Assembly: GCA_964385175.1 (NCBI GenBank)
Contig: CAYLNL010000005.1
Span: forward strand, 122,142-186,141
Source: CAYLNL01 sp964385175
GTDB lineage: Bacteria; Bacteroidota; Bacteroidia; Flavobacteriales; Flavobacteriaceae
DNA: 64,000 nucleotides
Direction of reading: 5' to 3'
The notes beneath the pieces are model-generated. The model was given only the letters and a program-made list of their open reading frames with translations, did no database searches and was not told the DNA's origin. Numbering within the stretch: position 1 is the first letter of the stretch; each line of letters opens with the position of its first letter. The translations under genes and the position numbers were made by a program. Below, piece by piece: positions 53,796-61,858 of this stretch.

Positions 53796-54800
53796 TCAAT
53801 ACATAATTTTTACCAACAGTTCCTTGAGCAATTCTCCCTGGGGTAGGGAATAAGCGCCTACTCCTTTACTTTTTACATCTGCATCGCGCAACTGGGCTAT
53901 AATGCCGCTTACTTTCTTCATAGGATACTGTTTTGCTGCGGCCTGGTATTCCCCTATAAAATAAGGATTAACTCCCAGGGCGCTGGCGGCATGTTTTGGC
54001 GAGGTATCAGATAGCCCATGATAGCGAAGTAACTGCGAAAAAAACTGGTATAGCAAAGCTAAGGTTACCACTAAGGGATTGTCTTTAGGATTTTGAGCAA
54101 AGTACTGTATAATTTGGCACGCTTTCAATACGTTTCGTTCTGCAATGGCTTTTCGCAGTTCAAAATTGTTATAATCTTTGCTAATGCCTATATGTTTTTC
54201 AATCGCCTCCGGGGTAAACTCGCTTTCCGGGGGCAGCACCAATTGCAATTTGGTTAGCTCCTGGTTAATTTTACTCAAATCGGTACCCAGGAATTCTACC
54301 AACATTTGCGCCGCTTTATAAGAAATGCTATAGTTTTTTCCATCGGTTACCCGCCGTATCCAATCTATTACCTGGTTTTCATACAGTTTTTTGCTTTCAT
54401 ATACCACCCCGCTTTTCAACACGGCTTTATATAGTTTTTTTCGCTTGTCTATGGTTTTATACTTATAGGCGCATACCAGCACAGTGCTGGGTTGCGGGTT
54501 TTCTGCATAGCTCGCCAGGTTTTCAATACTCCGATGGAGTTCCTGCGCCTCCCGCACAATAATAACCTGCCGTTCTGCCATCATAGGATAGCGTTTGGCA
54601 TAGCCCATTATCTCTTCTACCGTAACATCTCGCCCGTAGAGTATTAACTGGTTAAAGCCTTTTTCTTCTTCCTTTAAAACCTGTTCTTCTATAAAGCCGG
54701 CGATACTATCTATATAATAAGGCTCATCGCCCATTAAAAAATAAATGGGTTTCACGGCGCCCTTTCGTATATCTGATATAAGTTGTTTTACCTCGTCCAT
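53796..54800 (-). CDS. holA: DNA polymerase III delta subunit
   Basis: 334 residues. The N-terminal FLMGDEPYYID (about 22-32) resembles the Walker A-like region of HolA and the RQVIIVREAQEL segment matches the AAA+ lid. It acts in the clamp loader by opening the beta clamp. It is divergent from an HsdR-N domain gene with only 26 bp between start codons, a syntenic arrangement conserved in Flavobacteriia. Confidence 0.93.
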   Translation of the reverse strand: MDEVKQLISDIRKGAVKPIYFLMGDEPYYIDSIAGFIEEQVLKEEEKGFNQLILYGRDVTVEEIMGYAKRYPMMAERQVIIVREAQELHRSIENLASYAENPQPSTVLVCAYKYKTIDKRKKLYKAVLKSGVVYESKKLYENQVIDWIRRVTDGKNYSISYKAAQMLVEFLGTDLSKINQELTKLQLVLPPESEFTPEAIEKHIGISKDYNNFELRKAIAERNVLKACQIIQYFAQNPKDNPLVVTLALLYQFFSQLLRYHGLSDTSPKHAASALGVNPYFIGEYQAAAKQYPMKKVSGIIAQLRDADVKSKGVGAYSLPQGELLKELLVKIMY

Positions 54801-54826
54801 TAAAAAAAAATATGCACTTTTGCTGT

Positions 54827-55273
54827 ATGGAGTCTCTTGCCTTTCCAGCCTACCCGTTCCGCTTCAAAAATAAGGAAAATAAACGCTATATTTTTGATGA
54901 GGTGCGCAAAAAATTTGTCTTGCTTCAACCAGAAGAATGGGTGCGCCAGCATGTGATTCATTTCCTCATTCACGAAAAAAAATATCCCCAAGCGCTTATT
55001 AACGTAGAGAAAGAAATAAGAGTGAACGGGCTTAAAAAACGCTATGATGTGGTGGTTTTTAAGGTTGATGGGAGCCTGGCGCTGGTGGTGGAGTGCAAAG
55101 CGCCCCAGGTGGAGATAAAGCAGGAAACATTTGACCAGGCGGCGCGGTATAACTATGTGTTGCAGGCTGACTTTTTAATGATTACAAATGGGTTGAACCA
55201 TTATTTTTGTAAGGTAGATGCACAGGAAGAACGCTATATTTTTTTAAAAGAATTACCCTCATATACCCCATAA
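54827..55273 (+). CDS. HsdR N-terminal-like nuclease domain protein
   Basis: 148 residues from the ATG at 54827; a frame to 54812 exists but adds MHFCC. The PD-(D/E)xK core is RYDVVVF...LALVVECKAP (Asp, Glu, Lys of D-ECK), with upstream WVRQHVIHFLIHEKKYP. It matches the HSDR_N_2 type domain. In Flavobacteriia this single-domain protein is found next to holA and a GT2, so a housekeeping role is as likely as defence. It ends 6 bp before the GT2 gene. Confidence 0.85.
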   Translation: MESLAFPAYPFRFKNKENKRYIFDEVRKKFVLLQPEEWVRQHVIHFLIHEKKYPQALINVEKEIRVNGLKKRYDVVVFKVDGSLALVVECKAPQVEIKQETFDQAARYNYVLQADFLMITNGLNHYFCKVDAQEERYIFLKELPSYTP

Positions 55274-55279
55274 CCACCT

Positions 55280-56278
55280 GTGAAAATAGCCATCGTTATC
55301 CTAAACTGGAACGGAAAACATTTGTTAGAGCGGTTTCTCCCATCTGTGGAAGAGCACGCTGCCGCCGCTTCTATATATGTGGCAGACAATGGTTCTACAG
55401 ATGGTTCGGTGGCTTTTCTACATGAAAACCATCCGCAGTTAACCGTTATTGAAAACCCGCAAAACTATGGTTATGCAAGAGGGTATAACGAAGCGCTCAA
55501 AAACATAACGGCCGATGTGTATTGCCTGCTCAACTCAGATGTAGCGGTTACTGCCGGCTGGCTGGAACCAGTTATAGAAATTTTTGAAAGAGATTCTTCG
55601 GTGGCGGTGGTTCAACCCAAGCTATTAGATTACAACCGTCCTTCTTATTTTGAGTATGCAGGTGCAGGAGGCGGCTATATAGATGCTTTGGGCTACCCAT
55701 TTTGCCGGGGGCGTATTTTCACCACCATAGAGCCCGATAAAGGGCAGTACAACGATACCCGCCCGGTTTTTTGGGCTTCCGGCGCCTGTTTTTTTGTGCG
55801 GAGCACTGTTTTTAAGAAACTGGGAGGGTTTGATGCAGCGTTTGGGGCGCACCAGGAGGAGATTGATTTTTGCTGGAGGGCGCAATGCTATGGGTATAAA
55901 ATTTTTTATACCGGCGCCAGCGCCGTGTATCATGTGGGAGGGGCCACGCTGGCGAGTGGGAGGCCTGAAAAAACATTTTTGAATTTTAGAAACTCTTTAT
56001 TTTCACTTCTTAAAAATGCCCCTTCGCATAGGGTCTTTCCTGTTCTCGTAATTCGGTTTTTAGTAGATATTGCAGCGGCCGGGCGTTTTCTTTTTCGGGG
56101 GGAATGGTTGCATGTATATGCTGTTGCGAGGGCGTATGTGAGTTTTTTAGCTCATTTTGGCAGCATGTTTAAAAAACGTAACCGCACCTTCTCCTGTAAA
56201 TCATATTACCGTGTGAAATCTATTGTGTGGCAATATTTTATAAAAGGGAAAAAATATTTTAGCAATATAGATGGGTAG
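55280..56278 (+). CDS. Glycosyltransferase family 2
   Basis: 332 residues from a GTG start (VKIAIVILNWNG); the ILNWNGK start, YVADNGSTDGSV, NYGYARGYNEAL, LLNSDVAV (DxD-like) and GGFDAAFGAHQEEIDFCWR motifs are those of rhamnosyl/other GT2 enzymes. It transfers a sugar to a cell-surface glycan, cytoplasmic side of the inner membrane. A C-terminal hydrophobic stretch may touch the membrane. The conserved genomic partner of the HsdR-N domain gene. Confidence 0.9.
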   Translation: MKIAIVILNWNGKHLLERFLPSVEEHAAAASIYVADNGSTDGSVAFLHENHPQLTVIENPQNYGYARGYNEALKNITADVYCLLNSDVAVTAGWLEPVIEIFERDSSVAVVQPKLLDYNRPSYFEYAGAGGGYIDALGYPFCRGRIFTTIEPDKGQYNDTRPVFWASGACFFVRSTVFKKLGGFDAAFGAHQEEIDFCWRAQCYGYKIFYTGASAVYHVGGATLASGRPEKTFLNFRNSLFSLLKNAPSHRVFPVLVIRFLVDIAAAGRFLFRGEWLHVYAVARAYVSFLAHFGSMFKKRNRTFSCKSYYRVKSIVWQYFIKGKKYFSNIDG

Positions 56279-56407
56279 TTATAATTTTCCCTTAAGCGGC
56301 CTGGGCTTGGAGCAGGGGTGAAATATGATAAGGTACCCTCTCCTGTGCGTATGCGCCCGGGTGCGAAACGCAAAACTTCAGGATGTTTACCCGCTGGCAA
56401 CGCCCCG

Positions 56408-57181
56408 CTAACTATTTTTGAAAAACCTTAAAGCGGTAGAAAAAAACGCCTCGGGCTGCTCGGCGTGTATCCAGTGGCCGGCTTTGGGGATAGTTTCTAT
56501 ACGGGCGTTGGGAAAATGGTTTTTAATAAGCGGCTCGTCTTCCGCTGTAATATAATGAGAGTATTCTCCCTTCAAAAACAGGGTTGCGCCCTGGTAACGG
56601 GCGGTTACAGGAAGCGCTTCGCCCAGGTTTTCTATGTTTTGGACAAGCGCCGGCAGGTGAAACCGAAACGCCAATTTGTCTTTTTCCTTCCAATACAGGT
56701 TTTTGAGCAGGAACTGCCGGGTGGCAACATCGGGGATATAGCCCGAGAGAATGGTTTCGGCTTCGTTACGGGTGGTCAGGATATGAGAGTTGGCAGCTTG
56801 CAAACCCTTGAGAATGGTTTGGTGATGCGGCGCATAGTACCGGGGAGCTATATCTGCCACTAAGAGGGCCGAAACGGCTTCGGGATGGGCGGTAGCGAAA
56901 AACATGGCAGTTTTGCCGCCCATGGAGTGCCCAACCAGGTAGCAAGGGGCTATTTGATGGTGAGAGATGTAGCGGGCTAAATCTTCCGCCAGAACGGGGT
57001 AGTTAAATGCTTCTGAGTGAAAACTTTTTCCGTGGTTGCGCTGGTCTATTAAATGCACTTGAAACCCGTGTTCTGAAAATTTAGCGCCCAGGGTTTTCCA
57101 GTTATCTGCCATGCCCAAAAAACCGTGGAGAATGAGCAAGGGGTTGCCGGTTCCCAATATAATGCTGTGTAGCAATTTCAT
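56408..57181 (-). CDS. Alpha/beta hydrolase (YbfF-like esterase)
   Basis: 257 residues. The nucleophile elbow GHSMGG (about 94-99) follows HGFLGMADNWKTLG at the oxyanion site, and the C-terminal IPKAGHWIHAEQPE carries the catalytic His; Asp would be in the expected acidic loop. The DQRNHGKS segment is characteristic of YbfF/ABHD-11-like esterases with broad acyl specificity. Its start overlaps pdxJ's end by 4 bp, so they are one operon. Confidence 0.9.
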   Translation of the reverse strand: MKLLHSIILGTGNPLLILHGFLGMADNWKTLGAKFSEHGFQVHLIDQRNHGKSFHSEAFNYPVLAEDLARYISHHQIAPCYLVGHSMGGKTAMFFATAHPEAVSALLVADIAPRYYAPHHQTILKGLQAANSHILTTRNEAETILSGYIPDVATRQFLLKNLYWKEKDKLAFRFHLPALVQNIENLGEALPVTARYQGATLFLKGEYSHYITAEDEPLIKNHFPNARIETIPKAGHWIHAEQPEAFFSTALRFFKNS

Positions 57182-57891
57182 GTCAGTTTGTTTAGATATA
57201 AGGCAACCACATTTTCCAACCCCAAATAAAGGGCTTCGGAAATGAGAGCATGTCCTATGGAAACTTCTAACAGGGTGGGGATGTTTTCTTTGAAAAATTG
57301 CAGGTTTTCCAGGTTCAAATCGTGCCCTGCGTTTAAGCCCATTCCCAGGCCTTGAACGGCTTTGGCGGTTTCTATATAGGGACGAATGCCGGTTTTATCG
57401 CCTTTTTCGTAGGCTTTGGCGTAACTTTCCGTAAAAAGTTCTACCCGGTCGGCGCCCGCGGCGGCGGCTCCTTCTGCCATTTTAGGAAGGGGGTCTATAA
57501 ATACAGAGGTGCGGATGCTGTTTTGCTTTAGTTCGGCGATTATTTCCGATAGAAAGCGCCGATGTGCAAGGGTATCCCACCCGGCATTAGAGGTGAGGGC
57601 GCTTTCCGCATCGGGTACCAGGGTAACCTGGGTGGGTTTTACCTCCAACACCAGTTCCATAAATTTTGGGATGGGATTTCCTTCTATGTTAAATTCGGTG
57701 TAAACCACTTTTTTTAAATCGCGCGCATCCTGGTAGCGAATATGGCGCTCGTCTGGGCGCGGGTGTATGGTGATGCCTTGTGCGCCATACGCCTGTATGC
57801 GCGTGGCGGCTTCCAGCAAATGGGGTACATTGCCGCCACGGGCGTTCCTAAGTGTGGCTATTTTGTTGATGTTTACGGAGAGTTTGCGCAT
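57178..57891 (-). CDS. pdxJ: Pyridoxine 5'-phosphate synthase
   Basis: 237 residues from the ATG at 57891 (MRKLSVNINKIATLRNARGG); a frame to 57948 adds 19 non-family residues. TIHPRPDERHIR, EFNIEGNP, QVTLVPDA and LGMGLNAGHDLNLENL are conserved. It condenses 3-amino-1-hydroxyacetone phosphate and 1-deoxy-xylulose 5-phosphate to PNP, the last step of de novo vitamin B6 synthesis. It overlaps the hydrolase gene by 4 bp. Confidence 0.96.
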   Translation of the reverse strand: MRKLSVNINKIATLRNARGGNVPHLLEAATRIQAYGAQGITIHPRPDERHIRYQDARDLKKVVYTEFNIEGNPIPKFMELVLEVKPTQVTLVPDAESALTSNAGWDTLAHRRFLSEIIAELKQNSIRTSVFIDPLPKMAEGAAAAGADRVELFTESYAKAYEKGDKTGIRPYIETAKAVQGLGMGLNAGHDLNLENLQFFKENIPTLLEVSIGHALISEALYLGLENVVALYLNKLT

Positions 57892-58002
57892 TTTTAAAGA
57901 TATTTGTAGGAGGGTGAAACTACAAAAATACAACTTAAAAAACGCCATTGTCAGCTAAAATGATTATTTTGGCTGTATATTTCAAAACGGTTTTATAGCG
58001 GT

Positions 58003-58659
58003 ATGCAAATTAGCTCTTATATTAACAATGATATTCTCCCGTTGACGTCTTCTGACAGTGTGGAAAAGGTGATGAATTTTTTTAAAAAAACCACCTATAC
58101 TCATGCCCCATTAGCAGAAAATAGTAAACTCTTGGGGTGTATTGCCGAGGATGATGTGCAGGGGTTTGCCAAAAATGCCCATGTGAGGGATTATATGAAT
58201 ATGGTGAGGTTGTTTTTTGTGAGGGATACCACTAACTGGATAAGTGTACTGGAAACCTTCGCTAAAAATGAAACTAATATTATGCCGGTACTTACCGGTG
58301 CGGGGGAGTATCTGGGATATTATGACCTGGTGGATATTATGAGTTTTTTCAGGGCGACTCCTTTTTTGAAAGAATCGGGGGGTATTGTGGTAGTAGAAAA
58401 GGGGCTTACTGATTATTCGTTTAGTGAAGTTTCGCAGATTGTGGAGGGGAATAATGGAAAATTGCTGGGAGGGTTTATCTCGGCGATGAGAGAAGACAGG
58501 GTTGAGATTACCCTGAAAATAGCGGGCGCCAGTCTTAATGATATTATGCAGACTTTTCGGCGCTATTCATATAATGTGATATTTGGTAATGAGCGAGATG
58601 CTTACCAGGAAATTTTAAAAGAACGGTCTGCGTATCTTGAAAAATACCTCAATATATAA
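58003..58659 (+). CDS. CBS-domain protein
   Basis: 218 residues. The first 130 residues form a CBS pair (INNDILPLTSSDSVEKVMNFF, HAPLAENSKLLGCI, NIMPVLTGAGEYLGYYDLVDIM), followed by a small C-terminal region with ACT-like strands (GGIVVVEKG, VEITLKIAGA). It probably senses adenylates. It precedes nadK by 3 bp, a syntenic pair conserved in Flavobacteriia, so it may modulate NAD kinase, which is inference. Confidence 0.88.
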   Translation: MQISSYINNDILPLTSSDSVEKVMNFFKKTTYTHAPLAENSKLLGCIAEDDVQGFAKNAHVRDYMNMVRLFFVRDTTNWISVLETFAKNETNIMPVLTGAGEYLGYYDLVDIMSFFRATPFLKESGGIVVVEKGLTDYSFSEVSQIVEGNNGKLLGGFISAMREDRVEITLKIAGASLNDIMQTFRRYSYNVIFGNERDAYQEILKERSAYLEKYLNI

Positions 58660-58662
58660 GTT

Positions 58663-59553
58663 ATGAAAGTAGCCTTATATGGAGTTGCCCAGTTGGAAGG
58701 CTCCGCTCATTGTATTATAGAATTGCTAGAAGAACTGGAAAAAAACCGCATAGAGGTTGTTATAGAAAAAGAATATTTCCAAACCCTCTGTAGTAAATTC
58801 CCAACCATAAAAGAATACCAAACGTTCCTTTCTTACGAAGAACTGCATTTTTCGTATGATTTCTTTTTCAGTATAGGAGGCGATGGCACCATGCTGCGGG
58901 CGGTTACTTATGTGCGAGATTTGGGCATTCCCATCATTGGCATCAATACCGGCAGGCTGGGGTTCCTGGCAACGGTGCAGCAGGAAACCATCCGGCAGGC
59001 GCTCGCTGAACTCCTAAACAAAGAGTATGAGATTACCCGCCGGAGCGTGCTGGAAGCCACGGTTAGCCCTGAAACCGAAGAAGCAGAAATTAAAAGTGTA
59101 AATTTTGCCTTAAATGAAATTGCCGTGAGCCGTAAAAATACCACTTCTATGATAACCATTGCCACTTACCTGAATGATGAGTATCTTACTTCTTACTGGG
59201 CAGATGGTCTCATGGTGGCCACGCCTACTGGTTCTACGGGTTATTCCCTGAGTTGCGGGGGGCCGGTTATTTCGCCAGAGGCTGGTTGCCTGGTAATTAC
59301 CCCCATTGCCCCTCACAACCTCAATGCCAGACCCCTGGTTATAGACGATTCTACCCATATTAAGCTAAAAGTATCGGGTAGGGAAGATGCTTACCTGCTT
59401 TCCTTAGACTCCCGGGTAACCACTATTAGTAACAAAGCCGAAGTTACCATCCAAAAAGCGCCTTTCCATATCAATATGGTATCGCTAAAGTCGGAGAGTT
59501 TCCTGAAAACCCTTCGGAAAAAACTGCTCTGGGGAGAGGACAAACGCAACTGA
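58663..59553 (+). CDS. nadK: NAD kinase
   Basis: 296 residues. The GGDGTMLRA (72-80) motif, NTGRLGFLA, NEIAVSR and the TPTGSTGYSLSCGGP block (NAD binding) identify it. It phosphorylates NAD to NADP with ATP in the cytoplasm. It ends the conserved pdxJ / CBS / nadK neighbourhood. The usual next genes (uppS, bamA) are not seen within the window; a toxin locus follows instead. Confidence 0.96.
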   Translation: MKVALYGVAQLEGSAHCIIELLEELEKNRIEVVIEKEYFQTLCSKFPTIKEYQTFLSYEELHFSYDFFFSIGGDGTMLRAVTYVRDLGIPIIGINTGRLGFLATVQQETIRQALAELLNKEYEITRRSVLEATVSPETEEAEIKSVNFALNEIAVSRKNTTSMITIATYLNDEYLTSYWADGLMVATPTGSTGYSLSCGGPVISPEAGCLVITPIAPHNLNARPLVIDDSTHIKLKVSGREDAYLLSLDSRVTTISNKAEVTIQKAPFHINMVSLKSESFLKTLRKKLLWGEDKRN

Positions 59554-59589
59554 GGGTATAATAAAACCCGCCAAAAGGGTTACTATCCC
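59554..59589 (+). terminator. Possible terminator after nadK
   Basis: An imperfect hairpin (GGG-ATA-AACCC / GGGTT-TAT-CCC arms with small bulges, loop GCCAAAA) begins at the nadK stop codon. The trailing sequence is only moderately T-rich. Confidence 0.4.
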
Positions 59590-59670
59590 TTCTATTTACA
59601 ACAACTGATGGTTTCCGGGGATATAACACAGCGCTTTCATGTTTTGACTTTTTAACTATTAAAAATACAT

Positions 59671-59692
59671 AAGACAGGCACCAGCCCGTCTT
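59671..59692 (-). terminator. Possible terminator of the toxin/immunity locus
   Basis: A 9-bp stem with one G-U pair in the minus-strand RNA (AAGACGGGC / GCCTGTCTT, loop TGGT) about 100 bp after the last minus-strand gene, followed by a TATTTTT stretch. Confidence 0.45.
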
Positions 59693-59788
59693 GTAAAAAT
59701 TAGTTCGTGAAATTATAACTCTTGAAAAATCAGCTAATTACCTTCTTACCGAACTACCGCCCACACATCTGATACATTACCTTACCCA

Positions 59789-60160
59789 TTAAGCTGGGCT
59801 TTCATTTTTCAATTCTTTGCTAAATCGCTGTATCCAACCATTTTCTATTATCGGTTCTGCTTTTAGCATCTCACTTATTTTATTCAAATCTACTTGCTGT
59901 CCGTTTTCTTCATGCACAATCTTAAATTGAGGATTTTCTTCAAAGATGCGTAAGAAATCAAAAGCTGCTCCTTTTAAAATCTCTCTCGTATAATACTCAA
60001 TTTCTTTTTTTTGTTCAACAGACATTCCATCAAACAAGTTTTTATAACCTTCTGTTTGTGCCAAATCTTCAACTTTATTTAACACAAATCTGTACTGACT
60101 GTCAAATACTTCTGTTGCAAGTAAATTACCGAATTGTTCTAATATTTTTTTTGCTTCCAT
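59789..60160 (-). CDS. Putative immunity protein for the orphan toxin cassette
   Basis: 123 residues, acidic-basic mixed, no signal peptide or membrane helix; helical (EAKKILEQFGNLLATEVF, EQKKEIEYYTREILKGAAFDF). No family is recognised. It starts 9 bp after the stop of the orphan toxin cassette on the same strand. In polymorphic-toxin loci, the gene following a toxin tip is usually its cognate immunity gene, so that role is inferred purely from position. Confidence 0.5.
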   Translation of the reverse strand: MEAKKILEQFGNLLATEVFDSQYRFVLNKVEDLAQTEGYKNLFDGMSVEQKKEIEYYTREILKGAAFDFLRIFEENPQFKIVHEENGQQVDLNKISEMLKAEPIIENGWIQRFSKELKNESPA

Positions 60161-60169
60161 TTTATTGAA

Positions 60170-60925
60170 TTAGTTCACCCCATTCCAAGGGATATTTTTG
60201 ATTTCTGTAACTCCTTGTGCCTTTAAATCTTCTAATGCTTTCACCACCCAACCCGTTGCAACATCTTCAGGAATACCCGCATTTTTCATAGCTTGTATTT
60301 CTATATCTGCTATCACGTCAATGGTAAGTTTAGCATTTGGATTTGCTTGTTTCCAAGCTGTGTATAAACTGTTTTGCTGTCCTGTAATTTTTGCGTGTAG
60401 GTTTTGAGGGATTCCACTATTAGCTGTTTTCCATGCATCATCTAGTGCAGAAGTTTTTACACTAAATGCTTTTTGATAATCATAAACCACATCTCCTTCA
60501 AAAGCTTTCTTGGCAATTGGGTGGTGGCCTCCTACTATTTTGTATTCTCCCGTATTGTTTAGAACATATTTTGCTTTTCCTACGAGCCTTGATAGGGTAT
60601 TATCAATCTGATTGACTAACCTCCCCACACCCCCAAGCCCACTCCTCACGCGGGCAACCAGTTCGTCCCATTGGTTTTTGGAAAAACCTTTCAGTTCTTC
60701 CAAAATGGCTTTTACCCGTTTGGCTTTAGAGAGTTGCCCCAAGCCTGGAACCAGCGCCGAAGCCACAAAAATAAACAATTTTCCCCCTTCATAGCTGGCT
60801 ATATTGTCCTTCCCGCCAAGGGTTTCCCAATAAGCATCCCATATCGATTTAATTTCGCGGTAGCGTTGTTGAATATCTTCCCAACTGTTTACCAGCTCGT
60901 ACAACTCGGCTACCTCCCTGCGCAA
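60170..60925 (-). CDS. Orphan polymorphic-toxin C-terminal cassette
   Basis: About 251 residues, opening at a TTG at 60925 and with an in-frame TGA only four codons further upstream, so no normal start is available. Residues 1-100 copy the pre-toxin part of the large toxin (RREVAELYELVNSWEDI through SGLGGVGR); then a different tip appears: GGHHPIAKKAFEG, VVYDYQKAFSV and a helical end finishing in NIPWNGVN. GHH with downstream basic residues is reminiscent of HNH/HHH-type nuclease toxins, but the family is not certain. It is probably a silent cassette displaced by recombination that could be restored by recombination with the full toxin. Confidence 0.65.
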   Translation of the reverse strand: MRREVAELYELVNSWEDIQQRYREIKSIWDAYWETLGGKDNIASYEGGKLFIFVASALVPGLGQLSKAKRVKAILEELKGFSKNQWDELVARVRSGLGGVGRLVNQIDNTLSRLVGKAKYVLNNTGEYKIVGGHHPIAKKAFEGDVVYDYQKAFSVKTSALDDAWKTANSGIPQNLHAKITGQQNSLYTAWKQANPNAKLTIDVIADIEIQAMKNAGIPEDVATGWVVKALEDLKAQGVTEIKNIPWNGVN

Positions 60926-60929
60926 CTGG
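60620..60929 (-). repeat. 310-bp direct repeat, copy in orphan cassette
   Basis: Ungapped, near-identical to 62307-62616 in the large toxin. It codes for the pre-toxin segment ending GLGGVGR; identity stops abruptly at both ends (CAACTGG on one side, CCTCCCC on the other), as expected of a recombination-mediated cassette. Confidence 0.85.
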
Positions 60930-60967
60930 GAATATCAATATTTCAATGAACTTTTATTTCCTAACCG

Positions 60968-60999
60968 CCAATTTGACCCATTACCAATTTGACCCATTA
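60968..60999. repeat. Tandem duplication of a 16-bp unit
   Basis: CCAATTTGACCCATTA occurs twice head to tail (60968-60983 and 60984-60999) in the 86-bp gap between the orphan cassette and the first small immunity gene. Confidence 0.9.
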
Positions 61000-61015
61000 A
61001 CCCCCATTACCTACC

Positions 61016-61258
61016 TTACCAATCTATTTTTCCTTCCATTCTTAATTTTTGCTCTTTAGCACCAAATGCATAACCGATATTAAAAATATCAGACATCTTA
61101 TAATCTGAAACTTCTATTTCAGCAAAATTTACCTCGTCCAAAATGAGTTTAGAAATTTTAAAATTAGTTTTATTCAAATTATTGTACCAATCTAAACTTT
61201 CTCTTAAGTAATCCTCGCCATTACAGATGACCGTGAATTTTATTTTATTTTGCTCCAT
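61016..61258 (-). CDS. Putative immunity protein 1 of a paralogous trio
   Basis: 80 residues starting MEQNKIKF. Aligned by eye with the two following small proteins: shared pattern M-E-Q/R-N-K, LYN or LNK-x-NF-type middle, LILDEVNFA, D-I-F-x-I/L-G-Y/S near the end. The length and acidic composition fit an immunity protein. The ATG overlaps the last codons (DGAK and stop) of a degraded toxin tail directly upstream. Function is inferred from context. Confidence 0.6.
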   Translation of the reverse strand: MEQNKIKFTVICNGEDYLRESLDWYNNLNKTNFKISKLILDEVNFAEIEVSDYKMSDIFNIGYAFGAKEQKLRMEGKIDW

Positions 61259-61292
61259 CTACTAATATTAATTTAACATTAGGAAACATTTG
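61245..61292 (-). pseudogene. Toxin-tail remnant C
   Basis: Codes FQMFPNVKLILVDGAK and a stop, the last residues of the large toxin's tip, and nothing more. It lies between immunity genes 2 and 1 and overlaps the start of gene 1 by 14 bp, the same geometry as at the intact toxin's end. Confidence 0.75.
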
Positions 61293-61500
61293 AAATTCTC
61301 CCATATAAACTACCTAATTGAAAGATATCTTCCAATGTTATGGTTCCTGATATTTTTGCAAAATTCACTTCATCTAAAATGTATTCTAGTAGTTGGAAAT
61401 CTGTCTTGTAAGTTTTGTTGTAAAGATTTATTGCCTCGATAATTTTTTCTTCATTATCGCAAATAATTTCAATAACTCGATGTTTTTTATTTTGCTCCAT
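61279..61500 (-). CDS. Putative immunity protein 2 (shortened)
   Basis: 73 residues starting MEQNKKHRV. Middle part (YILDEVNFAKISG, EDIFQLGSLYG) is clearly related to the neighbour with LILDEVNFAEIEV and DIFNIGYAFG. The end RISNVS differs and stops early: the last few codons overlap the boundary with toxin-tail remnant C in another frame, so the C-terminus may have been lost or changed by recombination. Its ATG overlaps remnant B's stop. Confidence 0.6.
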   Translation of the reverse strand: MEQNKKHRVIEIICDNEEKIIEAINLYNKTYKTDFQLLEYILDEVNFAKISGTITLEDIFQLGSLYGRISNVS

Positions 61501-61612
61501 CTACTAATATTAATTTTACATTTGGAAACATTTCATGAAACTGTTGTATGATACCTTGGTATGAGGCACAATATGGATTTTCAGAGGCTATTTTTAACTC
61601 GCTTGTAATGTT
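61487..61612 (-). pseudogene. Toxin-tail remnant B (deaminase-like end)
   Basis: Reads TSELKIASENPYCASYQGIIQQFHEMFPNVKLILVDGAK then stop (given here as short pieces: TSELKIASE, NPYCASYQGI, FHEMFPNVKL), parallel to the large toxin's TGELKIVSE, RPYCPSCQGV, FHEMFPNVKL. The second Cys of the PYCxxC pair is Tyr here. No start codon or upstream toxin sequence is present, so it is a fragment left after recombination. Confidence 0.8.
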
Positions 61613-61615
61613 GGT

Positions 61616-61858
61616 TTATTCTATTTCTCCTTTATCACGCAGTTGCCTTACGTAGCTACTATAATAGTAACCTATTTCAAAAATTATATTTGAAGTAAAT
61701 TGGTCTGAAGAAATAGAAAAAAATATTACGCCATCTCTATCTTCCTCTTTATCGATTGATATTTTAATTTTATATAAATTTTCAAATCTATTCACTAAAT
61801 TCTCAACCACCCACTTATCATTACTGGGTATATCTATAGTTATTTTATTTCGCTCCAT
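61616..61858 (-). CDS. Putative immunity protein 3 (next to the intact toxin)
   Basis: 80 residues starting MERNKITIDI. Its first 14 bases overlap the toxin's stop region, a strict translational coupling, so this is the most likely cognate immunity gene of the large toxin. The end FEIGYYYSSYVRQLRDKGEIE parallels the first paralogue's IFNIGYAFGAKEQKLRMEGKIDW (given in short pieces: FEIGYYY, RQLRDKGE). Mostly acidic. Function inferred from position and the paralogous pattern. Confidence 0.65.
   Translation of the reverse strand: MERNKITIDIPSNDKWVVENLVNRFENLYKIKISIDKEEDRDGVIFFSISSDQFTSNIIFEIGYYYSSYVRQLRDKGEIE

Noticed and set aside
54827..55273. HsdR-N domain gene as a defence system
   Set aside because: The gene is an ordinary neighbour of holA and a GT2 in Flavobacteriia, with no methylase or specificity subunit nearby.
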